Below are positions 17,722 to 27,872 of a DNA stretch of 34,723 nucleotides, piece by piece; positions within the stretch are counted from its first letter, which is position 1; every line of letters starts with the position of its first letter. The notes beneath the pieces are model-generated. The model saw nothing but the letters and a program-made list of their open reading frames with translations. It ran no database searches and was not told the DNA's origin. Location: assembly GCA_029261575.1 (NCBI GenBank), contig JAJDBD010000069.1:1-34723 (forward strand), written 5' to 3'. The DNA comes from Nitrospinaceae bacterium. GTDB taxonomy: Bacteria > Nitrospinota > Nitrospinia > Nitrospinales > JACRGP01. Position numbers and translations under genes: made by a program.

Positions 17722-19350
17722 ATGAACCTGGAAGCCATACATTTACTAGAGCAGATCGCCCGCGAAAAAAGCATCGACAAGGATTACCTTATCGAGGCCA
17801 TTAAAAGCGCCATAGAAGTCGCCGCGCGCAAAAATTTCCCCAAACTGGAAACCCTCCATACGGAGTTTGACGACGCGACCGGGGAAGTCAAAATTTTTTG
17901 CGAAAAGAAGGTGGTCGAAAAACTGGAGAACGTTCATCAGGAGACCGATCTGCGCGAAGCCAGAAAAGTTCAACCCGACGCGGCGGTTGGAGAAACCGTT
18001 TTGATCCCGGTGATATTGGAAAACTATGGACGCATCGCCTCCCAGATGGCCAAGCAGGTCATTCTCCAAAAAGTCCGCGAAGCCGAAATTGAAAATGTTT
18101 ACAATGAATTCATTGATAAAAAAGGCGAGTTGATCAACGGCGGGGTCCAGCGGTTTGAGCATGGAGACATCATCGTCGACCTCGGAAAAACCGAAGGCAT
18201 TCTCCCCCGGCGCGAACAGGTGTTTCGCGAATCTTTCAATCGCGGCGAGCGCATTCGGGCCTACGTTCTGGACGTCCGCAAAACGTCCAAAAACGCCATG
18301 GTGATTCTCTCCCGAACGCACACGGACCTCATCAGACGCCTGTTTGAACTGGAGGTGCCGGAAATCAGCGAAGGCATGGTGGAAATCATTGACATCGCCC
18401 GCGAACCCAGCGGACGCACAAAAATCACCGTCCGATCAAACGACCGGGACATCGACGCCGTCGGCGCCTGCGTGGGCATGCGCGGAATGCGCGTCCAGGC
18501 CATTGTTCAGGAGCTTCGCGGCGAAAAAATTGACATCGTGGAATTCTCCGAAGATCCTCAGGAGTTTATCCGCAACGCCCTCAGCCCGGCAAAGATATCG
18601 CGTATCATCCTCAACGAGGAACAAAGACAAATGACCCTGATCGTCGCCGAAGATCAAATGTCCCTGGCGATCGGCAAAAAAGGTCAAAACGTTCGGCTCG
18701 CGGCCAAACTGGTAAAATGGAAGGTCGACATCAAGGGAGAATCTGAAAGCCTGGGTCTTACACAACGACCCCCAGGGTTTCAAAACGCCGCCCGGACCCC
18801 TGGAGTCGATTACCTGGAAAGCGTCAAAAACGCAAAAGGTCTTGGCGAAAGGATTGTGGCCATTCTTTTTGCGGGCAGCGTCACCATCGCCAGTCAGGTA
18901 GCCGAATTGGGAGTCCCTGGCTTGACCAAACTTGTCGGAATCGGACCCAAGAAGGCGGAAGCCTTGTTGGCTCTGGCCGAGGAGCAGGTTCAACAAGCCC
19001 AGGCGGAATTGGCCGCCGCCGACGTTCCGGCTCCCTCTGAAGAAGTCCAGAAAGAGGTTGGAACAGAAGGCCAGGATGAATCCGAATCCGACGTCGAGGC
19101 AGAACCGTCGATAGAAACGACAGACGAACCGGAAGAAGAAGAAGACGATCAGGATCTTCCCCTGCAAAATTTACAGGAAGTTGACGTGGAAATCGTCCAA
19201 TTATTAGAGCAAAACGGGTTTCAAACCATCGCGGAATTGTCCATCACTCCCGTGGAGGATCTTGCGGCAATTGACGGCATAAGCGATGAAACAGCCCAGT
19301 CCATTTTGGAGCAGGCCCGGTCGATCATGGAAAAATTGGAAAACGCGTAA
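17722..19350 (+). CDS. nusA: Transcription termination/antitermination factor NusA
   Basis: 542 aa; N-terminal NusA domain, S1/KH region (VGACVGMRGMRVQAIVQELRGEKIDIVEFSEDP, SLAIGKKGQNVRLAAKL), HhH regions and acidic linker at the C-terminus. Confidence 0.95.
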   Translation: MNLEAIHLLEQIAREKSIDKDYLIEAIKSAIEVAARKNFPKLETLHTEFDDATGEVKIFCEKKVVEKLENVHQETDLREARKVQPDAAVGETVLIPVILENYGRIASQMAKQVILQKVREAEIENVYNEFIDKKGELINGGVQRFEHGDIIVDLGKTEGILPRREQVFRESFNRGERIRAYVLDVRKTSKNAMVILSRTHTDLIRRLFELEVPEISEGMVEIIDIAREPSGRTKITVRSNDRDIDAVGACVGMRGMRVQAIVQELRGEKIDIVEFSEDPQEFIRNALSPAKISRIILNEEQRQMTLIVAEDQMSLAIGKKGQNVRLAAKLVKWKVDIKGESESLGLTQRPPGFQNAARTPGVDYLESVKNAKGLGERIVAILFAGSVTIASQVAELGVPGLTKLVGIGPKKAEALLALAEEQVQQAQAELAAADVPAPSEEVQKEVGTEGQDESESDVEAEPSIETTDEPEEEEDDQDLPLQNLQEVDVEIVQLLEQNGFQTIAELSITPVEDLAAIDGISDETAQSILEQARSIMEKLENA

Positions 19351-19439
19351 AATTAAAAAAACAAGGACCTCCGGTCCCGGTTTAAATTTGAAGCAAAACA
19401 AACAGAATTAAAAGACGCCTAAGCTAAAAGGAGGATTGT

Positions 19440-21776
19440 TTGGCCAAGATCAGGATCAATAAATTGGCTTTGGAACTGAATGTCCAAAACGACCAGATCA
19501 TCGACGAGCTTTTAAAGAAAAACGTTCCCGTAAAGAATTATATGAGTTCGATCGACGACGAGTCGGCGGACTATATCCGGGATGTGTTCACGATAACTCC
19601 CAGTTCCACAAAGCCCAAGGCGAAGGCCAAAGCGAAAGCCAAAGCCGCACCCAAAGCGAAAGCCAAGGCAAAAGCCAAAGCCGCTCCCAAGGCAAAGGCC
19701 AAAACCAAAACGGCCTCCACAACCGCCGCCGAAGCCCCGGTTAAAACCGAAAAAGTCGCGGCGGAAAAAAAGAGCGAAACAACGCCCCCCACCTCTAAAG
19801 AAGCCGAAAAGATCGAGGCCGCAAAAGGTCATAAGCGGCTGGGCTTGAAAATTGTCAAGCAAGAGGAAAAAGAAGAAAAGCCCGATGAACGGCAAGTAAA
19901 TAAAGAAGCGCCCGCCGCCGTCAAAAAGGAAACTCCTCCGCAAGCGCCGGGCAAACCCAAGACGAAACCTCAGGACGCCAAAAAAGAAACCGTAGCGCCT
20001 CCTCCCCAGGCCGTTGAAGAAGGCAGTTTTGAAACGGTTCAATTGAGCGACAACATGCCCATTCGGGATCTTGCGGAAAAATTAAAAACCACCCCCAACG
20101 GGATCATCAAGGAATTGATGTTGTTCGGCGTCATGGCCAACATCAACCAAAGCCTCGACCTGCAATTGGCCACTAAAGTGGCAGACAAGCTGGGCTTTGA
20201 AGTCGAGGTCGTCGTTTCTCCGGACCTGGAACTGGATATCGAAAACGCCGAGCCGGACCTTCCCGAGGACAGGATCCCGCGGGCGCCCATCGTCACCATC
20301 ATGGGCCATGTCGATCACGGGAAAACCTCGTTGCTGGACTGCATCCGGGAAACCAATCTCACGCAACATGAAAAAGGCGGAATCACCCAGCACATTGGCG
20401 CTTACAAGGTAGCCGTCAAGAATACCAGCATCACTTTTCTGGATACCCCGGGCCACGAAGCGTTTACCGCCATGCGGGCGCGGGGCGCACAGGTCACGGA
20501 CATCGTTGTGTTGGTGGTGGCGGCAGACGACGGCATCAAGCCCCAAACGCAGGAAGCCGTCGACCATGCAAATGCCGCGGGCGTTCCCATCCTTGTCGCT
20601 ATCAATAAGATCGACAAACCCGACGCCAAACCGGATGAAGTTCAAAAACAGTTGGCAGACCTCGGCCTGCTCCCGGAAGCCTGGGGCGGACAAACCATTT
20701 TCGCCCAGGTCTCGGCCAAACAAAATATCGGAATCGACCATCTGTTGGAAATGATTCTGCTACAGGCCGAAATCATGGAACTCAAGGCCAATCCAAAACT
20801 TTTGGGCCAGGGCGTCGTCATCGAATCCAAGCTCGACAAGGGGCGGGGACCCGTGGCCACCGTCGTCGTTCAAAAAGGCACGGTGCGGGTGGGCGACCCC
20901 TTCACGGCAGGTTGTTATTTCGGCAAGGTGCGCGCGCTCATCAACGACCATGGCAAGAAAAAACAGGAGGCCTTGCCCTCCACCCCGGTTGAAATCCTGG
21001 GTTTGCCCGAGGTGCCCAACCCGGGCGACAGGTTTTTTGTCGTGCGAGACGAACGCAGGGCCCGGCAAATCAGCAATCAAATGCAACAAAAACTGCGGGA
21101 AATCACCCTGAACAAAACCGCCAGAGTGACCTTGGACGATCTGCATCGCCAAATCGAAGAAGGCGAAATCAGGGAACTCAACATCATCATCAAGGCGGAC
21201 GTCCAGGGGTCCATCCAGGCCGTTAAAGAGGCGTTCAGCAAATTGGATTATGAAGCCGTGCGCATCAAGGTGATTCACGGATCCGTAGGCGGGATCACAG
21301 AATCCGACGTTTTATTGTCCACCGCCTCCAACGCTATAGTTATCGGCTTCAATGTGAGGCCGACAGACCAGGCGCGGATCCTGGCGGAGAAGGAAGCCGT
21401 GGACCTCCGGTTATACAACGTGATTTACGACGCCATTGAGGACATGAAAAAAGCTCTGGAAGGCATGCTGGAGCCGAAGTTCACGGAAAAAATCATGGGC
21501 CGCGCCGAGGTGCGGGAAGTTTACACCATTCCCAAGGTCGGCGTCATTGCCGGGTGCATGGTGGTTTCCGGAAATTTGGAACGCAACCAAAGCGCGCGGC
21601 TCATTCGCGACAGCGTGGTGATTTACGAAGGGAAAATCTTTTCCCTGCGAAGGTTTAAAGACGACGTTAAGGAAGTTCCCAACGGCTACGAATGCGGCTT
21701 GTCCCTGGACAAATATCAGGATCTGAAACAGGGGGATATTGTGGAACCCTTTCTCCTGGAGGAAGTCGCCCGCTGA
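19440..21776 (+). CDS. infB: Translation initiation factor IF-2
   Basis: 778 aa; [43 protein letters not shown] start 5 nt after a strong AAGGAGG Shine-Dalgarno sequence. Confidence 0.95.
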   Translation: MAKIRINKLALELNVQNDQIIDELLKKNVPVKNYMSSIDDESADYIRDVFTITPSSTKPKAKAKAKAKAAPKAKAKAKAKAAPKAKAKTKTASTTAAEAPVKTEKVAAEKKSETTPPTSKEAEKIEAAKGHKRLGLKIVKQEEKEEKPDERQVNKEAPAAVKKETPPQAPGKPKTKPQDAKKETVAPPPQAVEEGSFETVQLSDNMPIRDLAEKLKTTPNGIIKELMLFGVMANINQSLDLQLATKVADKLGFEVEVVVSPDLELDIENAEPDLPEDRIPRAPIVTIMGHVDHGKTSLLDCIRETNLTQHEKGGITQHIGAYKVAVKNTSITFLDTPGHEAFTAMRARGAQVTDIVVLVVAADDGIKPQTQEAVDHANAAGVPILVAINKIDKPDAKPDEVQKQLADLGLLPEAWGGQTIFAQVSAKQNIGIDHLLEMILLQAEIMELKANPKLLGQGVVIESKLDKGRGPVATVVVQKGTVRVGDPFTAGCYFGKVRALINDHGKKKQEALPSTPVEILGLPEVPNPGDRFFVVRDERRARQISNQMQQKLREITLNKTARVTLDDLHRQIEEGEIRELNIIIKADVQGSIQAVKEAFSKLDYEAVRIKVIHGSVGGITESDVLLSTASNAIVIGFNVRPTDQARILAEKEAVDLRLYNVIYDAIEDMKKALEGMLEPKFTEKIMGRAEVREVYTIPKVGVIAGCMVVSGNLERNQSARLIRDSVVIYEGKIFSLRRFKDDVKEVPNGYECGLSLDKYQDLKQGDIVEPFLLEEVAR
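19610..19710 (+). repeat. Low-complexity Lys/Ala-Pro repeat tract inside infB
   Basis: Translates to [34 protein letters not shown]; imperfect aaagcc/aaggcg codon-pair repeats. Confidence 0.85.
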
Positions 21777-21779
21777 CCA

Positions 21780-21927
21780 CCGGCGAGACGCCGGCCAAGC
21801 AAGCGCCTGGAAGCAGTAAGCGTAACTTATACGGTGAACGCTATGAGCTATATTGGGTTTGCAAACCCACAAACCCCTGGCTCCGGCGGCCTCGCCGGGC
21901 GCTTGCCCGTCAGCGTCACGCTGACGG
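21780..21927. repeat. Hairpin-rich dispersed intergenic repeat, copy B
   Basis: CCGGCG-aga-CGCCGG hairpin; CTTATACGGTGAACGCTA; TTGGGTTTGCAAA; CCGGGC-gctt-GCCCG; CCGTCAGCG-tca-CGCTGACGG hairpin. Shares order and sequence blocks with copy A. Confidence 0.65.
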
Positions 21928-21949
21928 CGAGCAGTTGTAAGGTTTTAAA

Positions 21950-22249
21950 ATGATCGTCGCTTGCGGGTCGCTCACGTTTTATTTGCACGGCAACCGGTCC
22001 CTCAAAGGAAAACGCAAGGTCGTCAAATCGATCAAGGACCGGGTCAAAAACAAGTTCAACCTGTCTGTGGCGGAAACGGGAGATCAGGACGTCTGGCAAA
22101 CGCTTCAATTAGGGATCGCCGCCGTCGGCTCCGACTCGCGTTATCTGGAAGGATTGATCCAACAGGCCGTCGATTTTATTGAAAATCTGCACCTGGCTGA
22201 AATGACCGATTGCCGGGTGGAACTATTGCATATCAACGAAAAATTTTAA
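21950..22249 (+). CDS. DUF503 (YlxP-like) family protein
   Basis: 99 aa; SLKGKRKVVKSIKDRVKNKFNLSVAETGDQDVWQTLQLGIAAVGSD; sits between infB and rbfA. Confidence 0.88.
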   Translation: MIVACGSLTFYLHGNRSLKGKRKVVKSIKDRVKNKFNLSVAETGDQDVWQTLQLGIAAVGSDSRYLEGLIQQAVDFIENLHLAEMTDCRVELLHINEKF

Positions 22250-22263
22250 CGACGCTTTTAGAC

Positions 22264-22620
22264 ATGCCAGGCCGTTTCTCATATAAAAGATCCTCGCGAA
22301 TCCAGGAATTGATTTTAGAGGAAGTATCCAAGATCATCCAAAACGGACTCAAAGACCCGCGAATCGGTTTTGCCACGGTCACCGGCGTGGACCTGACGGA
22401 CAACCTGAAACACGCAAAGGTTTACGTCAGCGTCATGGGTTCCAAGGTCGAACAGAGCGATACCCTGAAAGGCCTGTCCAGCGCTACGGGGTTTATACGC
22501 GCGCAATTGGCAAAAAATCTTCATCTGAAATATATCCCGGAGTTGGCGATCGTCCAGGACAATACCCCGGAAGAGGTGGAGAAAATCTCCAGAATCATCA
22601 ACCAAATTCACAATGATTAA
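22264..22620 (+). CDS. rbfA: 30S ribosome-binding factor RbfA
   Basis: MPGRFSYKRSSRIQELILEEVSKIIQNGLKDPRIGFATVTGVDLTDNLKHAKVYVSVMG. ORF track start 22210 overlaps DUF503; ATG 22264 preferred. Confidence 0.92.
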   Translation: MPGRFSYKRSSRIQELILEEVSKIIQNGLKDPRIGFATVTGVDLTDNLKHAKVYVSVMGSKVEQSDTLKGLSSATGFIRAQLAKNLHLKYIPELAIVQDNTPEEVEKISRIINQIHND

Positions 22621-23545
22621 CGGCGTCGTCAATTTATATAAAGCCCCTGGACCGTCCTCGTTCGCCGCAGTTCAGGCGGTCAGGAAAATCCTGGGAGTCA
22701 AGAAGGCCGGTCACGCAGGGACCCTGGACCCCCTTGCGGAGGGAGTGCTGCCGATTTGTCTGAACGAGTCGACCAAGATCGTTCAATTCCTTTCCAGCCT
22801 GAACAAAAAATACGCCGCCACTTTGGAACTGGGCGCGGCCACGGATACTCACGACGCGGAGGGAAAGAAAATATTTGAATCTGATCCCTCGCATATTTCC
22901 CTGGAGGACGTCCTATCCGGGTTGCATTCCTTTGTCGGCGAACAAAAACAGACCCCGCCCATGTACTCCGCCAAGAAAAAAAATGGAATTCCTCTTTACA
23001 AATTGGCGAGAAATGGTATTACAGTTGCCAGGGAACCGATCCCCATTTGCATTTACAACCTGGAATTTGCGAAAAAAGAAGGAAATCTGGTTTCCTTCAC
23101 GGTAGAATGCTCGGCGGGAACCTATATCCGTTCCCTGTGTCACGATTTGGGAACCCGGCTGGGATGCGGAGCCTTTATGGCTCATTTGAAGCGGACCGGC
23201 GTGGGAGGTTTCAACGAAAACCAGAGTCTGAGCCTGGAAGAGTTGGCTCAAGCTCGCGAAACCAATACCTTGCGCGAAAAGATTTTTTCCATCGAGCAGG
23301 CGTTGAGTTTCATTCCCGAAATTGAGGTGAAGGAAGATCGGATGCGGGCCGTTTCAAACGGCGTCGCCCTGACCAAATCATTTTTGAAAAGTTTCCCGGA
23401 GAAATTTCAGCCGGGAATGAATTTTTGCGTGAAAGACAGCAATCGTCGTCTGGTGGCCGTCGTGGAATCGGTAGCCGATCAAAATGTATTTAGTAAAATG
23501 GTCTCGGAAGACGTCGTTTTCAAACCCAAACGGGTATTTATTTAA
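22613..23545 (+). CDS. truB: tRNA pseudouridine(55) synthase TruB
   Basis: 310 aa; KKAGHAGTLDPLAEGVLPICLNESTKI, GEQKQTPPMYSAKKKNGIPLYKLAR, SAGTYIRSLCHDLG. Confidence 0.94.
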   Translation: MINGVVNLYKAPGPSSFAAVQAVRKILGVKKAGHAGTLDPLAEGVLPICLNESTKIVQFLSSLNKKYAATLELGAATDTHDAEGKKIFESDPSHISLEDVLSGLHSFVGEQKQTPPMYSAKKKNGIPLYKLARNGITVAREPIPICIYNLEFAKKEGNLVSFTVECSAGTYIRSLCHDLGTRLGCGAFMAHLKRTGVGGFNENQSLSLEELAQARETNTLREKIFSIEQALSFIPEIEVKEDRMRAVSNGVALTKSFLKSFPEKFQPGMNFCVKDSNRRLVAVVESVADQNVFSKMVSEDVVFKPKRVFI

Positions 23546-23557
23546 ATAATTACGCCC

Positions 23558-23652
23558 AAGGGTTGGAGTGTTTTTAAAGGGGAGATCGAAAGAAAGCCCT
23601 TGCCGGAGATCGGAAAAAGCGATCTCCCCAGTGAAAACATTTGCCAACCCTT
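23558..23652 (+). promoter_or_regulatory. Candidate rpsO (S15) leader regulatory RNA structure
   Basis: AAGGGTTGG (23558-23566) pairs with CCAACCCTT (23644-23652). Nested GGGGAGATCG (23579-23588) pairs with CGATCTCCCC (23620-23629); a competing GGAGATCG (23605-23612) can pair with the same arm. Located directly upstream of rpsO. Confidence 0.6.
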
Positions 23653-23685
23653 AAGCGGACCATCGAGCACGAGGGAGAGTTGATT

Positions 23686-23955
23686 ATGGCCTTAACAAAA
23701 GAAGTAAAAGTTGAATTGATTGGAGATTACAAAACTCACGACACTGATACCGGGTCGTCGGAGGTGCAAATTGCCCTTCTGACGCGGCGACTCAATGATT
23801 TGAACGATCATTTCAAAAGTCACAAGAAGGATCATCATTCCAGAAGAGGTCTGTTAAGAATCGTCAGTCGACGACGAAAATTGTTGGACCACCTCAAAAC
23901 AGAAGACCTCAAACGGTATCAGGACGTCATAACGCGCCTCAAAATCAGGCGGTAA
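23686..23955 (+). CDS. rpsO: 30S ribosomal protein S15
   Basis: [70 protein letters not shown]; preceded by GAGGGAGAG. Confidence 0.96.
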   Translation: MALTKEVKVELIGDYKTHDTDTGSSEVQIALLTRRLNDLNDHFKSHKKDHHSRRGLLRIVSRRRKLLDHLKTEDLKRYQDVITRLKIRR

Positions 23956-23975
23956 AAACAAACAGGAGATATTTA

Positions 23976-26126
23976 ATGCGACAAAAGGTAGAAATAGACC
24001 TTGATGGGAAAGTACTGTCCATAGAATCCGGCGAACTGGCTAAACAAGCCAACGGCGCCGTCTTGATTCGACAAGGAGACACACAAGTTTTAGTAACGGC
24101 CACCATGGCCAACTCTCCCCGCGAGGGGATCGATTTTTTCCCGTTGACTGTGGATTTCCGGGAAAAAACCTACGCCGCCGGCAAAATTCCCGGCGGTTTT
24201 TTCAAGCGCGAATCCAGGCCCTCCGATTTGGAAACCCTGGTGTGCCGCTTGATCGACCGGCCGATCCGGCCCCTGTTCGACAAGGGATTTAAAAACGAAA
24301 CGCAAGTCGTTTGTCTCGTTCTTTCGCACGACAGCGAAAACCCGGCGGACGCAATCGCTCTGGTGGGCGCTTCCGCGGCGTTGACCCTTTCGGATATTCC
24401 ATTTAACAATCCCATCGCCGGGGCGCGCGTCGGTAGAATCGACGGAAACTTCGTATTCAACCCCACGCGACAGGAAATGGAAACCAGCGACCTCAATTTG
24501 CTCATGGCTGGAACCATGGAAGGCATCGTCATGGTAGAGTCCGGATGCAACGAGCTTTCGGAAGAAATCATGATGGACGCCCTGGAGTTTGGTCACGATA
24601 GAATCAAAAAATTGATCGACCTGCAAATGCAATTAAAAGGACTCCTCGGCAAGGAAAAACAAACCGCCGTTGCGGAAGAAGCCGATCCTGAAATTGAAAA
24701 ACAAGTCAACGATTTTGCCAAAGCCAAACTGGAGTCCGCGATGGAAATTGTCGGCAAACAAGAGCGCCGCGAGGCCCTTGCCGAACTCAAGGATTCCATG
24801 AAAGCCGAATTGAATCCGGACGACGACAAGGAAAAAGCCGAAGGGATCAAATCCTGTTTTCACAGCCTCGAAAAAAGCGTGGTTCGAGGGCTGGCGGTGG
24901 ACAAACAAAAGCGGATCGATGGACGCGGCCTGAGCGATATCCGGCCCATTTCCTGCTCCGTCGGCTATTTGGCGCGAACCCATGGTTCCGCCCTGTTCAC
25001 TCGCGGAGAAACCCAGGCTTTGGCGACCACCACTCTGGGAACCACGATGGACGAGCAACGGTTGGACACCCTGGAAGTTCGCGGCAACAAAGCGTTCTAC
25101 TTACATTACAACTTCCCCGCTTTTTGTACCGGCGAAGTCAAGTTCATGGCCGGACCCGGCCGACGGGAAGTTGGACACGGTATGTTGGCGGAGAGGGCTT
25201 TGATTCCAGTAGTCCCCAGCAAGGACGATTTCCCCTACACCATCCGGCTGGTCTCGGAAATCCTGGAATCGAACGGTTCCTCTTCCATGGCCTCGGTATG
25301 CGGAGGCTCCCTGGCTATGATGGACGCCGGCGTCCCGATCAAGGCCCCCGTGGCCGGCATTGCCATGGGACTCATCAAGGAGGACGACAAGATCGCAATC
25401 CTGTCCGACATCCTGGGAGATGAAGATCATCTGGGCGATATGGATTTCAAAGTGGCCGGCACCCGGGACGGAATCACCGCCCTGCAAATGGATATTAAAA
25501 TTGGCGGGCTGGACAAGGACATTATGAAACAGGCCTTGCAGCAAGCCAAAGAAGGCCGCATGCATATTCTGGGGGAGATGGAAAAAGCGTTGACCACGCC
25601 GAGAGAAGAACTCTCCAAGTACGCCCCAAGAATTGTGACCATTCAAATCAACACCGAGAAAATCAAGGACGTCATCGGACCCGGAGGCAAAATGATCCGG
25701 TCCATCATCGACGCCACCGGAGTCTCAATCGATATCAACGACAGCGGCCAGGTTAAAATAGCCTCCTCCGACGAAGAGGCCGCGCAAAAGGCCATCAAAA
25801 TCATCGAGAATCTGGTTCAGGAAGTGGAAGTTGGAAAAATCTACCTGGGCACGGTGAAAAAGATTGTGGACTTCGGCGCCTTTGTGGAAATATTTTCCGG
25901 AACCGACGGCTTGGTGCATATTTCCCAGATCTGCGACCGGCGAATCAATAAGGTCACCGACGAACTCTCTGAAGGGGACGAAATTGTCGTGAAGGTTATC
26001 GACGTGGACCGTCAGGGAAAAGTCAAGCTCAGTCGCAAGGAAGCTCTTCGCGAAGGAGCCACGGCGGCTGGCATTGCAAAGGATGAAGCGGCAAAGGATG
26101 AAGCGGAGACGGCGGATAAAAGTTGA
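23976..26126 (+). CDS. pnp: Polyribonucleotide nucleotidyltransferase
   Basis: 716 aa; RESRPSDLETLVCRLIDRPIRPLF, RVDK-like RIDGRGLSDIRP, KH domain IKDVIGPGGKMIRSIIDATG, S1 domain. Confidence 0.96.
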   Translation: MRQKVEIDLDGKVLSIESGELAKQANGAVLIRQGDTQVLVTATMANSPREGIDFFPLTVDFREKTYAAGKIPGGFFKRESRPSDLETLVCRLIDRPIRPLFDKGFKNETQVVCLVLSHDSENPADAIALVGASAALTLSDIPFNNPIAGARVGRIDGNFVFNPTRQEMETSDLNLLMAGTMEGIVMVESGCNELSEEIMMDALEFGHDRIKKLIDLQMQLKGLLGKEKQTAVAEEADPEIEKQVNDFAKAKLESAMEIVGKQERREALAELKDSMKAELNPDDDKEKAEGIKSCFHSLEKSVVRGLAVDKQKRIDGRGLSDIRPISCSVGYLARTHGSALFTRGETQALATTTLGTTMDEQRLDTLEVRGNKAFYLHYNFPAFCTGEVKFMAGPGRREVGHGMLAERALIPVVPSKDDFPYTIRLVSEILESNGSSSMASVCGGSLAMMDAGVPIKAPVAGIAMGLIKEDDKIAILSDILGDEDHLGDMDFKVAGTRDGITALQMDIKIGGLDKDIMKQALQQAKEGRMHILGEMEKALTTPREELSKYAPRIVTIQINTEKIKDVIGPGGKMIRSIIDATGVSIDINDSGQVKIASSDEEAAQKAIKIIENLVQEVEVGKIYLGTVKKIVDFGAFVEIFSGTDGLVHISQICDRRINKVTDELSEGDEIVVKVIDVDRQGKVKLSRKEALREGATAAGIAKDEAAKDEAETADKS

Positions 26127-26173
26127 CGTCGTGAACCAAGGGATTTCTTTCCCGCTGATAGGAATATAAATTT

Positions 26174-26208
26174 AGCGGACTCGCCTTAAAGGCGGGTCCG
26201 CTTTTTTT
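26174..26208 (+). terminator. Intrinsic terminator after pnp (overlaps the 3' end of the convergent surE)
   Basis: AGCGGACTCGCC-ttaaa-GGCGGGTCCGCT followed by T7. Confidence 0.88.
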
Positions 26209-26977
26209 ATTCCGGCCCCCCATTGAACGGCAAATCCCATCCCTGGATTTTTTCCATGAACTGAAAACAAGTCAGATCGAAATGCAGGGGCGTTATCGAA
26301 ACATAATTATTCGCAACCGTTTCCGTATCCGTTCCTTCGTGCACTTCGTTGAAGTGCATTTCCCCCGCCAGCCAATAGTAGGTATTGTTGCGCGGGTCGG
26401 TTCGGCGATCGAAAGATTCAATCACCCGCGACTTTCCCTGACGGGTGATCCTGGCCCCGCGAATGAGTTCCCTCTTCACTGCGGGAACGTTCACATTCAG
26501 GCAAACCCCTTCGGCCAATCCCTTTTTCAAAACCAGCGGGACCAATTTGCCGGCAAACTCGGCGGCGAAGGAATAGTCCGGGTTCTCCCAGGTATCCAGC
26601 GAAACGGCAATCGCCGGCAATCCCATGATGGCGGCCTCGGTCGCGGCTGATACGGTTCCGGAATAGATCACGCAAGAGCCCAGGTTGCCTCCCAGGTTGA
26701 CGCCCGAAACCACCAGTTCCGGCGGTTTATCGAGCAGTTCCGTCACCGCCAGCTTCACGCAATCCGCCGGGGTGCCGTTCACAGCGTAACCGATGAGCTT
26801 TCCGTCCTCCACCACCTTCCTCGCCTTGAGGGGAGCATTCAGGGTGATGGCGTGCCCCATGGCGCTCTGCTCCGTTTCCGGAGCCACCACAAGGACCTCG
26901 AATTCCTTCGCCAGTTCCTTGCGCAACGCCTGGATCCCTTCAGCGTTGAAGCCGTCGTCGTTGGTGATAACAATCAT
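26207..26977 (-). CDS. surE: 5'/3'-nucleotidase SurE
   Basis: MIVITNDDGFNAEGIQALRKEL, APETEQSAMGHAITL, NGTPADCVKLA, SGVNLGGNLG, YSGTVSAATEAAIMGLPAIAVSL. The track start 26998 reads through the upstream terminator. Confidence 0.95.
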   Translation of the reverse strand: MIVITNDDGFNAEGIQALRKELAKEFEVLVVAPETEQSAMGHAITLNAPLKARKVVEDGKLIGYAVNGTPADCVKLAVTELLDKPPELVVSGVNLGGNLGSCVIYSGTVSAATEAAIMGLPAIAVSLDTWENPDYSFAAEFAGKLVPLVLKKGLAEGVCLNVNVPAVKRELIRGARITRQGKSRVIESFDRRTDPRNNTYYWLAGEMHFNEVHEGTDTETVANNYVSITPLHFDLTCFQFMEKIQGWDLPFNGGPE

Positions 26978-26984
26978 ATAAAAG

Positions 26985-27018
26985 AAAAAAGGCGGCAACC
27001 TTGCGGTCCCGCCTTTTT
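26985..27018 (-). terminator. Intrinsic terminator downstream of peroxiredoxin gene
   Basis: Minus strand AAAAAGGCGG-g-ACC-gcaa-GGT-tg-CCGCCTTTTTT. Confidence 0.8.
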
Positions 27019-27043
27019 ATCGGGGCAAATGGACGCCCTTTGA

Positions 27044-27640
27044 TTAATATTTCTTTTTGAAATATTCCTGCGATTCCTTGGGACCGGGCTTCATGGCGTC
27101 GTCTCCCTTTTGCCAGTTGGCCGGGCATACTTCGCCGTGCTCTTCGTGATGCTGAAGAGCGTCGACGACGCGCAAGGCCTCGTCCACGTTTCGTCCCAGC
27201 GGCAAATTGTTGATGAGCTGATGCTGAACGATTCCGTTTTTATCGATCAAAAACAAACCGCGAAAGGCAATGGCGTCGTTGAACAGAACGTCGTAGGCCC
27301 GGGCGATGGATTTATCAAGATCCGCCACCAGCGGGTATTTGATATCGCCCAGTCCGCCTTTTTTCCGGTCGGTGTTTCTCCAGGCCAAATGGGAAAAATG
27401 ACTGTCTATGGATACGCCGAGCACCTGAGTGTTGCGGCTATCAAAGTCAGCGATCTTTTCGCTGAACGAAATAATTTCCGTGGGGCATACAAAAGTAAAA
27501 TCAAGCGGGTAGAAAAACAAAACCACATATTTTCCCCGGTAATCCGAGATTTTAATTTCCTTGAAACTCCCGTCCGGCATTACCGCATTGGCTTTAAAGT
27601 CAGGGGCTTCCTTCGAGACTAACGTCGGCATCTTTGACAC
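27044..27640 (-). CDS. 2-Cys peroxiredoxin (AhpC/Tsa family)
   Basis: 198 aa; [20 protein letters not shown] and [16 protein letters not shown]. Confidence 0.94.
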   Translation of the reverse strand: MSKMPTLVSKEAPDFKANAVMPDGSFKEIKISDYRGKYVVLFFYPLDFTFVCPTEIISFSEKIADFDSRNTQVLGVSIDSHFSHLAWRNTDRKKGGLGDIKYPLVADLDKSIARAYDVLFNDAIAFRGLFLIDKNGIVQHQLINNLPLGRNVDEALRVVDALQHHEEHGEVCPANWQKGDDAMKPGPKESQEYFKKKY

Positions 27641-27872
27641 TCCTTAAATTGTAAAATGTTTTGGGGAAATCAACCTATTTATATCATAAAAGGCGTTTGA
27701 ATACCCGCAATTCATATCCCGGGCGCCTCATACTTTAGGGGTCTATGGCTTGACAGGCCCCCCGGCTGTTTCTAAAATGTTTGGTAGAGAACGGATCGCA
27801 AAACGAAGCGGTTCTCCGTTCACATGGAATTACTTTTTTGATGTTTTATTCGCCGGAAAGTTTCAAAAAAAG

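Noticed and set aside
18436-19167. 243-aa minus-strand ORF opposite nusA
   Set aside because: Antisense of the acidic/HhH region; Phe/Gly-rich nonsense composition with no domain.
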